Origin: Burkholderiaceae bacterium
GTDB taxonomy: Bacteria > Pseudomonadota > Gammaproteobacteria > Burkholderiales > Burkholderiaceae
Assembly (NCBI GenBank): GCA_947380285.1
Contig: CANCQD010000092.1
Coordinates: 1 to 9,680 of the forward strand
DNA length: 9,680 nucleotides
Reading direction: 5' to 3'
Below are positions 1-6,730 of this stretch, piece by piece. The position numbers and the translations under genes were made by a program. A model generated the notes under the pieces. It was not told the DNA's origin, made no database searches, and saw nothing but the letters and a program-made list of their open reading frames with translations. The stretch's first letter is position 1. Every line of letters starts with the position of its first letter.

Positions 1-476
1 AAGCTCGTCAAATCTGGAATGCCATCCCAAAGTGGGTGCTTACAATCTTGGCGCACTTGATTCCAGCCCATATGGGGTACTTTATAGGCAGACCCATCAG
101 GCTGAGTCTTACCCGCCAAATCAAAACGACGCACCTCCCCAGGAATCAAGCCTAAACACGGGGTCCATTGATCGCTTCCGCTGGTGCGCACTTCCGCGCT
201 TTGATCAAATAACATTTGCTCACCAACGCAAACACCTAAAAGAGGTTTGTTTTTAGATGCCTCTAGTAAAGCCTCCAATAGGCCAGATTCCTCAAGGTGT
301 TTCATGCAGTCGGGCATAGCGCCTTGACCTGGAAGCACCACGCGATCGGCCGAACGAATCTCTTCTGGATGATGCGCGATCAATACAGTGTCATTGGGTG
401 CGACATGATGAAATGCCTGATACACAGAACGAAGGTTGCCCATTCCATAATCTACGATCGCAATGGTTTGCGCCAA
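1..476 (-). CDS. hisH: HisH, glutamine amidotransferase subunit of imidazole glycerol phosphate synthase (3' end cut by window edge)
   Basis: This subunit hydrolyses glutamine and passes ammonia to HisF for step 5-6 of histidine synthesis (IGP plus AICAR); it acts in the cytosol as a HisHF dimer. About 158 residues are visible. They open with the class I amidotransferase strand [13 protein letters not shown] (residues 5-17), then the oxyanion-loop segment [11 protein letters not shown] (46-56) and the nucleophile motif [11 protein letters not shown] (81-91), with Cys83 as the probable catalytic residue. The C-terminal part with the His/Glu of the triad lies beyond position 1. I place the start at a TTG (476-474). 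The only in-frame ATG nearby is inside the conserved DYGMGN motif, and an in-frame stop (503-501) lies upstream without any ATG. A weak AGATAGG-like ribosome site precedes the TTG. It follows hisB on the same strand after 49 bp, consistent with a hisB-hisH transcript. Identity is near certain; the start is probable. Confidence 0.95.
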   Translation of the reverse strand, partial: MAQTIAIVDYGMGNLRSVYQAFHHVAPNDTVLIAHHPEEIRSADRVVLPGQGAMPDCMKHLEESGLLEALLEASKNKPLLGVCVGEQMLFDQSAEVRTSGSDQWTPCLGLIPGEVRRFDLAGKTQPDGSAYKVPHMGWNQVRQDCKHPLWDGIPDLTS

Positions 477-525
477 AATATAGCCTATCTTTGCTGTTAT
501 CTAATTGGCAACTAGAAGATCTAGA

Positions 526-1113
526 TTAGAGGCTGCCTTTAGTTGAAGGAATGGAGCCAGAAGCACGAGGGTCGACAGCCAAAGCCATGCGCAATGCACG
601 GCCAAAAGCCTTAAATACAGTTTCGATCTGATGATGCGCATTAATACCGCGCAAATTATCAATATGCAAAGTTACTCCGGCATGGTTCACAAAACCACGA
701 AAGAACTCGATGCTGAGATCGACATCAAAGTCACCTACACGAGCACGGGTAAACGGAACGTTAAATTCCAAGCCTGGACGACCCGAGAAATCAATCACAA
801 CACGAGAAAGGGTTTCATCGAGAGGAACGTAAGAATGGCCATATCGAGTAATGCCAGCCTTATCTCCAACCGCTTTTGCAAATGCTTGGCCTAGGGTGAT
901 TCCCACATCCTCAACGGTGTGGTGATCATCGATATGGGTATCTCCATTGGCAACCACTTTAAGGTCGATCATGCCGTGACGGGCAATTTGATCCAACATG
1001 TGGTCGAGGAAAGGAACACCAGAGGCTAGTTCAGCCTTGCCAGTACCATCTAAATTGATGGAAATCTGAATTTTGGTTTCCGAAGTGTTTCGGGTAACGT
1101 CGGCTTGCCGCAT
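526..1113 (-). CDS. hisB: HisB, imidazoleglycerol-phosphate dehydratase (monofunctional)
   Basis: This enzyme dehydrates imidazole glycerol phosphate to imidazole acetol phosphate (histidine step 7). It is a Mn-dependent cytosolic oligomer. At 195 residues it is the single-domain form, without the N-terminal histidinol-phosphatase domain of E. coli HisB, so a separate phosphatase must exist elsewhere. Visible family motifs are [16 protein letters not shown] (32-47), the two metal-binding HHxxE signatures (His64-His65-Glu68 and His160-His161-Glu164), [11 protein letters not shown] (103-113), [10 protein letters not shown] (137-146), and the typical C-terminus SIPSTKGSL. The start [12 protein letters not shown] matches the usual betaproteobacterial N-terminus. 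No good Shine-Dalgarno is seen, and a small GC-rich hairpin (CGCC/GGCG, 1123-1134) sits about 10 nt upstream of the ATG. Because the neighbouring hisC is inverted, hisB is the first gene of its run and probably needs its own promoter in the 1114-1229 gap. hisH follows downstream. Confidence 0.97.
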   Translation of the reverse strand: MRQADVTRNTSETKIQISINLDGTGKAELASGVPFLDHMLDQIARHGMIDLKVVANGDTHIDDHHTVEDVGITLGQAFAKAVGDKAGITRYGHSYVPLDETLSRVVIDFSGRPGLEFNVPFTRARVGDFDVDLSIEFFRGFVNHAGVTLHIDNLRGINAHHQIETVFKAFGRALRMALAVDPRASGSIPSTKGSL

Positions 1114-1153
1114 GCTTCATTGCGCCGCGAGGCGAAGTGTTGATTGAAGCCCC

Positions 1154-1181
1154 ATAATATCATTCCTAGAGAAGATTTAAA
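1154..1181 (-). promoter_or_regulatory. Candidate sigma70-type promoter for hisB
   Basis: On the minus strand, TTTAAA (1181-1176, 4 of 6 matches to TTGACA) is followed after 16 bp by TATTAT (1159-1154, 4 of 6 matches to TATAAT). A start near 1147 would give a leader of about 34 nt before the hisB ATG. The match is weak, and the AT-rich setting makes such pairs easy to find by chance. Confidence 0.3.
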
Positions 1182-1191
1182 TATCGATATT
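1180..1191. repeat. Perfect 12-bp palindrome AATATCGATATT, possible operator
   Basis: The sequence reads identically on both strands and lies near the centre of the hisB/hisC divergent gap, just upstream of and overlapping the candidate hisB -35 element. Its symmetry and placement fit a binding site for a dimeric regulator acting on both genes. I recognise no specific regulator for it, and AT-rich palindromes of this length do occur by chance. Confidence 0.35.
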
Positions 1192-1229
1192 GCCGCACTT
1201 TCATCCTGTTTTTTGACCTGAGAACCCTC

Positions 1230-2312
1230 ATGAGCCGTTTTTGGAGCCCCGTTGTTAAAACCTTAACCCCTTATGTTCCTGGGGAACAACCGCAGATGCA
1301 GCGGCTGGTCAAACTCAATACCAATGAAAGTCCTTATGACCCATCACCAAAAGCGCTTGTTGCTATTGAAAGTCAAAATAACTCAGATTTACGCCTCTAC
1401 CCCGACCCAGAAGGCTCGGCCCTCAAACAAGCCATCGCCAAATTACATGGCTTAGACCCAAAACAGGTCTTTTTAGGTAACGGCTCAGATGAGGTTTTGG
1501 CTCACGTATTTGCTGGGCTACTCAAACAAAGCAAACCTGTACATTTTCCGGACATTACCTATAGCTTCTATCCCGTCTACTGCAAGCTATTTGGGATTGA
1601 CTATAAAACTGTAGCCCTAGGCGATCAATTTGATATCAGCATTGCTGACTACAAAGTGCCTAATGGTGGAATTATTTTCCCCAACCCCAATGCACCAACT
1701 GGCAGATCTATCCCTCGCTCAGAAATTGAAGCGCTGCTCTCGCACAATAAAGATTCTGTAGTGGTCATTGATGAAGCCTATGTAGATTACGGAACTGAGT
1801 CTTGCATTCCACTATTGCGTGGCAATGCTTGCCCAGAAAATCTTTTAGTCGTGCATACACTCTCCAAATCGCGCGCCCTCGCTGGTCTGCGTGTTGGCTT
1901 TGCTGTGGGTCACCCAGATTTGATTGAAGGATTAGAGCGAGTAAAAAATAGCTTCAACTCTTACCCACTCGGACGTCTTGCTCAAGCCGGCGCCATAGCA
2001 GCCATTGAAGATCAGGCGCACCTTGAGAAAACTGCTAACAAGGTTATCCAAACCCGCACTACCTTAGTCGCAGAACTGAGTGCTTTGGGATTTGAAACTC
2101 TACCTTCGACCGCAAACTTTATTTTTACTCGCCATCCAAAGCATTCTGGAGCAAAGCTCTATCAAGCACTTCGAGATCGAGGCATCATCGTGCGTCACTT
2201 TAAATCTGCACGCATAGAAGATTTCTTGCGCATTACGATCGGCACAGATGAACAAAGCAGCGAACTTGTCGCTGCTTTAAAAGAAATTCTGAATTCAGTT
2301 TTTAAGAAGTAA
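1230..2312 (+). CDS. hisC: HisC, histidinol-phosphate aminotransferase, inverted relative to the rest of the his cluster
   Basis: This PLP enzyme converts imidazole acetol phosphate and glutamate to histidinol phosphate (step 8). It has 360 residues, normal for class II aminotransferases. Visible motifs are [11 protein letters not shown] (26-36), [10 protein letters not shown] (81-90), the cofactor-contact [11 protein letters not shown] (148-158), [12 protein letters not shown] (177-188), the Schiff-base lysine Lys213 in [16 protein letters not shown] (209-224), and Arg334 in [10 protein letters not shown], which should bind the substrate carboxylate. Every catalytic residue I looked for is present, so the gene looks active. 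It is the only plus-strand gene in the window: divergent from hisB (116 bp) and convergent with hisD (19 bp). The YVPGEQP-type N-terminus resembles the second HisC paralogue of Burkholderia more than the operon copy (from memory), which suggests replacement. A role with aromatic amino acids in addition to histidine is possible for this family. It is probably monocistronic. GAGA lies 6 nt before the ATG. Confidence 0.95.
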   Translation: MSRFWSPVVKTLTPYVPGEQPQMQRLVKLNTNESPYDPSPKALVAIESQNNSDLRLYPDPEGSALKQAIAKLHGLDPKQVFLGNGSDEVLAHVFAGLLKQSKPVHFPDITYSFYPVYCKLFGIDYKTVALGDQFDISIADYKVPNGGIIFPNPNAPTGRSIPRSEIEALLSHNKDSVVVIDEAYVDYGTESCIPLLRGNACPENLLVVHTLSKSRALAGLRVGFAVGHPDLIEGLERVKNSFNSYPLGRLAQAGAIAAIEDQAHLEKTANKVIQTRTTLVAELSALGFETLPSTANFIFTRHPKHSGAKLYQALRDRGIIVRHFKSARIEDFLRITIGTDEQSSELVAALKEILNSVFKK

Positions 2313-2340
2313 GCGCAGGTTGATTGCACACTTACTTCTT
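2304..2340. terminator. Perfect 10-bp inverted repeat across the convergent hisC and hisD stop codons; possible bidirectional terminator
   Basis: AAGAAGTAAG (2304-2313) and CTTACTTCTT (2331-2340) are exact reverse complements with a 17-nt loop. Each arm is the last two Lys codons, the TAA stop and one more base of its own gene, hisC on the plus strand and hisD on the minus strand. Transcripts from either side could fold into the hairpin. The stem is A/U-rich and no U-tract follows on either strand, so it is a poor intrinsic terminator by the usual rules. The repeat itself is certain; termination is inferred. Confidence 0.4.
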
Positions 2341-3654
2341 GAGGCGCATCTCTGCTGCACGAGCATGAGCTTGCAAGCCCTCGCCGTGCGCTAGCGTGCT
2401 GGCAACTGTACCCAAGGTTTGAGCACCGGCCTCGCTTACCTCAATCATGCTCGAGCGCTTGATGAAGTCATATACACCCAATGGCGAAGAGAATCGCGCA
2501 GTACGTGCAGTCGGTAAAACGTGATTAGGGCCAGCGCAATAATCACCCAACGATTCGCTCGTGTAGTTGCCCATAAAGATAGCGCCGGCATGACGAATCT
2601 GATCCGCCCACTTCCGTGGATCAGCAGCGCAAATCTCTAAATGCTCGGCAGCAATCGCGTTAGCAATCTCACATGCTTCTGACATATCTTTTACTTGAAT
2701 TAGTAAGGCGCGATTTGTGAGTGAAGCTTCAATCACCTTTGCTCTTGGCATCTCAGGAAGTAACTTATTAATACTTGCCTGAACCTGTTCAATGAATGCA
2801 GTATCTGGACAAAGCAAAATCGATTGCGCTTGCTCATCGTGCTCAGCCTGAGAAAACAAGTCCATGGCAACCCAGTCTGGATTGCTAGAACCATCACATA
2901 GCACCAAAATTTCAGATGGGCCTGCAATCATATCGATGCCCACAATGCCAAACACCCTACGCTTTGCTGCAGCGACATAAGCGTTACCAGGGCCAACAAT
3001 TTTGTCGACTGAAGGAATAGTTTTGGTTCCGTAAGCTAAGGCACCTACTGCCTGGGCACCACCAATCGTAAAGACGCGGTCGACACCTGCGAGATATGCC
3101 GCAGCCAAGACTAAAGGGTTGCGCGCGCCATCAGGAGTGGGTACCACCATAATGACTTCAGCAACACCTGCTACCTTTGCAGGAATGGCGTTCATCAACA
3201 CAGATGACGGGTAAGCCGCCTTACCGCCTGGCACATAAATACCAACACGATCTAGTGGAGTCACTTTTTGACCAAGACGTGTTCCATCCTGCTCTTCATA
3301 CTCCCAAGAGTGGCAGCCTGCTTCAATCTTTTGCCTCTCGTGATAAGCGCGCACTCTTTGCGCAGCAATATCCAAGGCGTTTTTTTGCTCTGCAGATAGA
3401 GAGTTGTAAGCCAGCTCCAAATCTTGATGAGGAATTTCTAAATCCGAAACACTGGCAATATTTAAGCGGTCAAATTGTTTTGTAAAACTAAGGACCGCTT
3501 CATCACCTTGGACTTTAACTGCCGCCAAAATTTTAACTACTGCGGCATCTATTGCCTCATCATCAGCAGTAGGCAAGGAAAGACTCGACAACAGAATTTC
3601 TCTGAAGCCAGCATCCTTGCTATTGAGACGCTTAACGTTGATTTGGGTGGGCAT
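2332..3654 (-). CDS. hisD: HisD, histidinol dehydrogenase
   Basis: This enzyme performs the last two steps of histidine synthesis, oxidising L-histidinol to L-histidine with two NAD+. It is a zinc-dependent cytosolic homodimer. The 440-residue length is typical. Visible motifs are [20 protein letters not shown] (135-154), [19 protein letters not shown] (218-236), [12 protein letters not shown] (240-251), [12 protein letters not shown] (267-278), [20 protein letters not shown] (363-382) and [10 protein letters not shown] (393-402). By comparison with the E. coli enzyme, the zinc ligands should be Gln269, His272, Asp371 and His430, and the catalytic pair Glu337-His338; all are present. An AGGAAG ribosome site (3669-3664) lies 9 nt before the ATG. 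hisG ends 29 bp upstream, so the two are probably cotranscribed. Downstream it runs head-on into the inverted hisC. Confidence 0.98.
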   Translation of the reverse strand: MPTQINVKRLNSKDAGFREILLSSLSLPTADDEAIDAAVVKILAAVKVQGDEAVLSFTKQFDRLNIASVSDLEIPHQDLELAYNSLSAEQKNALDIAAQRVRAYHERQKIEAGCHSWEYEEQDGTRLGQKVTPLDRVGIYVPGGKAAYPSSVLMNAIPAKVAGVAEVIMVVPTPDGARNPLVLAAAYLAGVDRVFTIGGAQAVGALAYGTKTIPSVDKIVGPGNAYVAAAKRRVFGIVGIDMIAGPSEILVLCDGSSNPDWVAMDLFSQAEHDEQAQSILLCPDTAFIEQVQASINKLLPEMPRAKVIEASLTNRALLIQVKDMSEACEIANAIAAEHLEICAADPRKWADQIRHAGAIFMGNYTSESLGDYCAGPNHVLPTARTARFSSPLGVYDFIKRSSMIEVSEAGAQTLGTVASTLAHGEGLQAHARAAEMRLKK

Positions 3655-3683
3655 TGGTTAATACTTCCTATTCTGCTTGCTGA

Positions 3684-4310
3684 TTACTTCAGCAACTCAA
3701 AAATAGGCTGTAATTGAGCACGCTTACGCTTATAAGAAGCCTGATTCACTACCAAGCGAGCACTGATATTAGCGATTGGCTCAACCTCAACCAAACCATT
3801 CGCTTTTAGCGTATTACCTGTAGATACCAAGTCCACAATAGCATCTGCCAGACCAACCAAAGGCGCGAGCTCCATAGACCCATATAGCTGAATCGTATCG
3901 ATGTGTACGCCTTTGTTGGCAAAGTGCTCCCGCGCGCAATTGACATACTTTGTTGCCACTTTTAAGCGAGAACCTTGCTTTACGGCCGCAGCATAATCAA
4001 ATCCCTCGCGGACAGCAACAGACATGCGGCACTTGGCGATATCTAAGTCATAAGGCACATAGAGACCATCGGTACCTTTTTCCATCAGAACATCTAATCC
4101 TGCGACCCCAAAATCAGCTCCACCAAATTGCACATAAGTGGGTACATCAGATGCGCGCACAATAATTAAGCGAACATCTGGATTGGTGGTCTCGATAATA
4201 AGTTTGCGTGACTTCTCCGGATCCTCCAGCGGCACGATACCGACCTTGGATAAGATCTCTGCAGTTTCTTCGAAGATGCGCCCTTTGGAGAGAGCTAAAG
4301 TCAATTTCAT
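3684..4310 (-). CDS. hisG: HisG, ATP phosphoribosyltransferase catalytic subunit, short form
   Basis: This is the committed step of histidine synthesis: ATP plus PRPP gives phosphoribosyl-ATP. At 208 residues it is the short form (HisG-S), which lacks the C-terminal histidine-binding regulatory domain of the roughly 300-residue long form. In known systems the short form works as a hetero-octamer with HisZ, which also supplies feedback inhibition; no hisZ is in this window. Visible motifs are [13 protein letters not shown] (3-15), [21 protein letters not shown] (51-71), and the PRPP-binding segment [18 protein letters not shown] (156-173). The gene lies 20 bp downstream of murA and 29 bp upstream of hisD on the same strand, so it likely depends at least partly on transcription from murA. 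The Shine-Dalgarno is weak (a GGA about 10 nt upstream). Confidence 0.97.
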   Translation of the reverse strand: MKLTLALSKGRIFEETAEILSKVGIVPLEDPEKSRKLIIETTNPDVRLIIVRASDVPTYVQFGGADFGVAGLDVLMEKGTDGLYVPYDLDIAKCRMSVAVREGFDYAAAVKQGSRLKVATKYVNCAREHFANKGVHIDTIQLYGSMELAPLVGLADAIVDLVSTGNTLKANGLVEVEPIANISARLVVNQASYKRKRAQLQPIFELLK

Positions 4311-4330
4311 GGACTAATTATCCATCAGCC

Positions 4331-5605
4331 TTACTTTATGCGCTCAATATTGGCGCCCAAAAGGGTTAACTTATGCTCCATGCGGTCATAGCCACGATCC
4401 AAGTGGTAAATCCGGTCTACTTGGGTTTCGCCTTGGGCAGCCAATCCAGCAATGACCAAACTGGCTGAGGCGCGCAGATCCGTAGCCATCACAATCGCGC
4501 CCGAAAGCTTGTCTACTCCCTGGGCAATCGCGGTATTACCCTCAATCGCAATATCAGCACCCAAACGATTAAGCTCTTGTACGTGCATAAAACGATTCTC
4601 AAAAATCGTTTCTGTAATAGTTGAACTACCCGTTGCAATTGCATTTACAGTCATGAGTTGCGCTTGCATATCAGTTGGAAAAGCAGGGTATTCAGATGTA
4701 CGGAAATTGACTGCTTTAGGGCGAACCTGCATAGTGGCCTTAATCCAATCAGGACCAATCTCCATCTGTAGACCGGCTTCTTTCAGCTTAACAATGACAG
4801 CATCTAAAGTATCGGGACGGCAATGCTTAACGATGATCTCACCACCAGTGGCAGCAACCGCACACAAGAATGTGCCTGCCTCAATGCGATCTGGAATAAC
4901 CGAGTGCTCTGCGCCATGAAGTTTTTCAACGCCTTCAACTACTAAGCGATCACTCCCAATGCCCGAAATTTTGGCGCCCATCTTTACTAGTAGCTCTGCT
5001 AAATCACCAACTTCAGGCTCGCGTGCAGCGTTTTCTAAAACTGTGGTGCCAGACGCCAAAGTGGCTGCCATCAATAAATTTTCGGTTCCAGTTACCGTAA
5101 TCATGTCGGTCAAGATAGAAGCGCCCTGCAGTCGACTTTCTTGAGGCTTAGTTTCAGCTTGAATATAGCCGCTCTTAATCTTGATATCCGCACCCATTGC
5201 CTTTAATCCCTTGATGTGCTGATCAACAGGGCGAGCGCCAATAGCACAACCACCAGGCAATGAAACCTTGGCACTATGCATTCTGGCTAAGAGCGGCCCA
5301 AGCACCAAGATCGAGGCACGCATGGTTTTAACCATTTCATAAGTAGCTTCTGAACTTTTAATAACCGCTGCGTTCAATACCATGTGACTGCGGTCACCAG
5401 CGCTCGGAAAATCTACTGTGACGCCAATCTCTTGCAAAAGCTTGAGCATGGTACGCACATCTTGTAAGTCAGGGACATTACGTAATACAACTGGTTGATC
5501 GGTCAGTAGACAAGCACATAGAATTGGCAATGCGGCATTTTTAGCGCCAGCAATTACTACCTCCCCTTTGAGAGGCAATCCGCCAACCATTCGTAATTTA
5601 TCCAT
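4331..5605 (-). CDS. murA: MurA, UDP-N-acetylglucosamine 1-carboxyvinyltransferase
   Basis: This cytosolic enzyme transfers enolpyruvate from PEP to UDP-GlcNAc, the first committed step of peptidoglycan synthesis. The 424-residue length fits the family (E. coli 419). It has the two-lobed EPSP-synthase-like fold. Visible features are the N-terminal [16 protein letters not shown] with Lys22-Asn23 in the UDP-GlcNAc site, the catalytic loop [18 protein letters not shown] with Cys120 (E. coli Cys115), FPTDMQAQ with Asp312 (E. coli Asp305), and [13 protein letters not shown] near the C-terminus with Arg404. The loop cysteine means the enzyme is of the type alkylated by fosfomycin, not the Cys-to-Asp resistant type. 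The MDKLRMVGG start matches the family. A GGA lies about 9 nt upstream. It follows the BolA/IbaG gene by 55 bp and precedes hisG by 20 bp. The ibaG-murA pairing is also seen in E. coli. Confidence 0.98.
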   Translation of the reverse strand: MDKLRMVGGLPLKGEVVIAGAKNAALPILCACLLTDQPVVLRNVPDLQDVRTMLKLLQEIGVTVDFPSAGDRSHMVLNAAVIKSSEATYEMVKTMRASILVLGPLLARMHSAKVSLPGGCAIGARPVDQHIKGLKAMGADIKIKSGYIQAETKPQESRLQGASILTDMITVTGTENLLMAATLASGTTVLENAAREPEVGDLAELLVKMGAKISGIGSDRLVVEGVEKLHGAEHSVIPDRIEAGTFLCAVAATGGEIIVKHCRPDTLDAVIVKLKEAGLQMEIGPDWIKATMQVRPKAVNFRTSEYPAFPTDMQAQLMTVNAIATGSSTITETIFENRFMHVQELNRLGADIAIEGNTAIAQGVDKLSGAIVMATDLRASASLVIAGLAAQGETQVDRIYHLDRGYDRMEHKLTLLGANIERIK

Positions 5606-5660
5606 GAAGCGATTCCAGTAAAAACTTAGTAATTAATGTGTAGTGGCTAATGATGCGTTT

Positions 5661-5909
5661 TTATGCTGCTGAATTCTGCGAAAACTCTTCGGGTGTAAAT
5701 GCCTTAATTGACAAAGCATGCACTTCTGCCTTCATGCGATCACCCATTGCACCATATACCAATTGATGACGTTGCACTAAACGCTTGCCTTCAAACTCAG
5801 GACTCACAATCGTTGCAAAAAAGTGCTGTCCATCACCTTCAACCTGAATATGGGTGCAACTAATACCTTCTTTGATATAGCTTTCAATTTGTTCTGGGGT
5901 GGGTAGCAT
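5661..5909 (-). CDS. ibaG: BolA/IbaG-family protein
   Basis: This is a small (82-residue) BolA-superfamily protein of the IbaG (YrbA) branch. Known members pair with monothiol glutaredoxins (Grx4) through a shared [2Fe-2S] cluster and are linked to iron-sulfur handling and acid stress. Visible features are the N-terminal helix LPTPEQIESYIKEG, then QVEGDGQHFFATIVSPEFEG (22-41), the loop RLVQRHQLVYGAMGDRM, and the signature VHALSIKAFTPEEF (63-76). His64 is the invariant C-terminal ligand expected to hold the cluster. A strong AGGAG (5919-5915) is 5 nt before the ATG, the best ribosome site in the window. It sits between the ABC permease (32 bp upstream) and murA, matching the E. coli mlaB-ibaG-murA order except for the exporter inserted between. 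The family is certain; the IbaG assignment over other BolA members rests on sequence likeness and position. Confidence 0.9.
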   Translation of the reverse strand: MLPTPEQIESYIKEGISCTHIQVEGDGQHFFATIVSPEFEGKRLVQRHQLVYGAMGDRMKAEVHALSIKAFTPEEFSQNSAA

Positions 5910-5941
5910 TTCTTCTCCTAATAAAACCGGGGTGTAAATAA

Positions 5942-6730
5942 TTAATAACGGAGCTTATAGCCCTTTTGCAGCAGACGCAAAGCAATCACTGACACCACTA
6001 TAAAAAAGCAGAGCACAATTGCTAAGCTACTCCATGGGGAGTTATCAGAAATCCCAAAGAACCCGTAACGGAAGCCATCAATCATATAAAAGAAGGGATT
6101 GAAGTGCGATACCACCTGCCAAGCTGGTGGTAAAGAGTGAATAGAGTAGAAGACTCCTGACAACATTGTGGCCGGCATGATGATGAAATTCTGAAAGGCT
6201 GCTAATTGATCATATTTATCCGCCCAGATACCAGCCACCAAGCCAAGACTTCCTAAAATCGCAGCGCCCAAGAATGCAAATACCAACACCCACAATGGAT
6301 ATTCCAAAGTGGGTGTTGCAAACCAGATGGTAATTAACAGCACGCCTAGGCCCACAACTATGCCCCGAAATACTGCAGCCAAAATATAAGCTGCATAAAA
6401 CTCAAAATGACTTAAGGGGGCCAATAAAACAAAGACTAAGTTACCAGTGACTTTTGACTGAATTAAAGAAGAGGAGGTATTAGCAAATGCATTTTGCAAA
6501 ACACTCATCATCACAAGACCAGGGATTAAAAAGGCGGTGTAACTTAAACGCCCATACATTTCCCTGCCTTCAAGCACATGCCCGAAGATCATAAGATACA
6601 GCACAGCCGTAAGAACGGGGGCAGCTACTGTCTGAAATGCCACTTTATAAAAGCGCTTTACTTCCTTAAACAATAATGTTGGGAAACCACTGCCATACTC
6701 CAAAGCAGGTCGATTGAGGCCGTGCTTCAT
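5942..6730 (-). CDS. ABC-2 type transporter permease, YadH-like
   Basis: This is an inner-membrane permease of the ABC-2 family, 262 residues, likely a half-transporter that dimerises and pairs with the ATPase encoded just upstream. About six hydrophobic segments can be seen near residues 33-52, 64-84, 112-136, 146-168, 181-198 and 235-254. The stretch from FQNFIIMPATMLSGVFYSI through HFNPFFYMIDGFRYGFFG (179-226) is the conserved ABC-2 region before the last membrane segment. It resembles E. coli YadH, whose substrate is unknown; polysaccharide, drug or lipid export are all possible for the family. The start ATG (6730) overlaps the ATPase stop by four bases (ATGA), so translation is coupled. 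The BolA/IbaG gene follows after 32 bp. The substrate cannot be read from sequence, but its place among mla and murA genes suggests an envelope role. Confidence 0.93.
   Translation of the reverse strand: MKHGLNRPALEYGSGFPTLLFKEVKRFYKVAFQTVAAPVLTAVLYLMIFGHVLEGREMYGRLSYTAFLIPGLVMMSVLQNAFANTSSSLIQSKVTGNLVFVLLAPLSHFEFYAAYILAAVFRGIVVGLGVLLITIWFATPTLEYPLWVLVFAFLGAAILGSLGLVAGIWADKYDQLAAFQNFIIMPATMLSGVFYSIHSLPPAWQVVSHFNPFFYMIDGFRYGFFGISDNSPWSSLAIVLCFFIVVSVIALRLLQKGYKLRY

Larger units (their letters stand above)
1114..1229. promoter_or_regulatory. Divergent intergenic region between hisB and hisC, likely carrying promoters for both
   Basis: This 116-bp gap is the only divergent junction in the window, so both hisB (minus) and hisC (plus) should be transcribed from here unless hisB depends on read-through from hisD. 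It is AT-rich in the middle and holds a perfect 12-bp palindrome (1180-1191). A candidate promoter toward hisB is listed separately. I found no clean -35/-10 pair toward hisC; a GAGA (1220-1223) six bases before its ATG is the best ribosome site. The promoter function is inferred from gene orientation. Confidence 0.6.

Noticed and set aside
32..515. Two plus-strand frames (32-256 and 297-515) at the left edge
   Set aside because: The minus strand encodes a clear HisH through this stretch; the plus-strand translations show no family likeness.
512..524. Small inverted repeat CTAGA-AGA-TCTAG just after the hisB stop, considered as a terminator
   Set aside because: A five-bp A/T-rich stem with a three-base loop and no T-run is too weak, and hisH continues in the same direction.
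1117..1155. 12-codon minus-strand mini-ORF before hisB with AGGA upstream, considered as a his leader peptide
   Set aside because: It contains no His codon, no attenuator-like alternative hairpins are visible, and its start overlaps the candidate -10 box, so it may not be transcribed.
4452..4919. 155-codon open frame on the plus strand opposite murA
   Set aside because: It lies wholly antisense to a clear murA, its translation shows no recognisable domain, and its low-complexity Ala/Ser/Val make-up is typical of a shadow frame.
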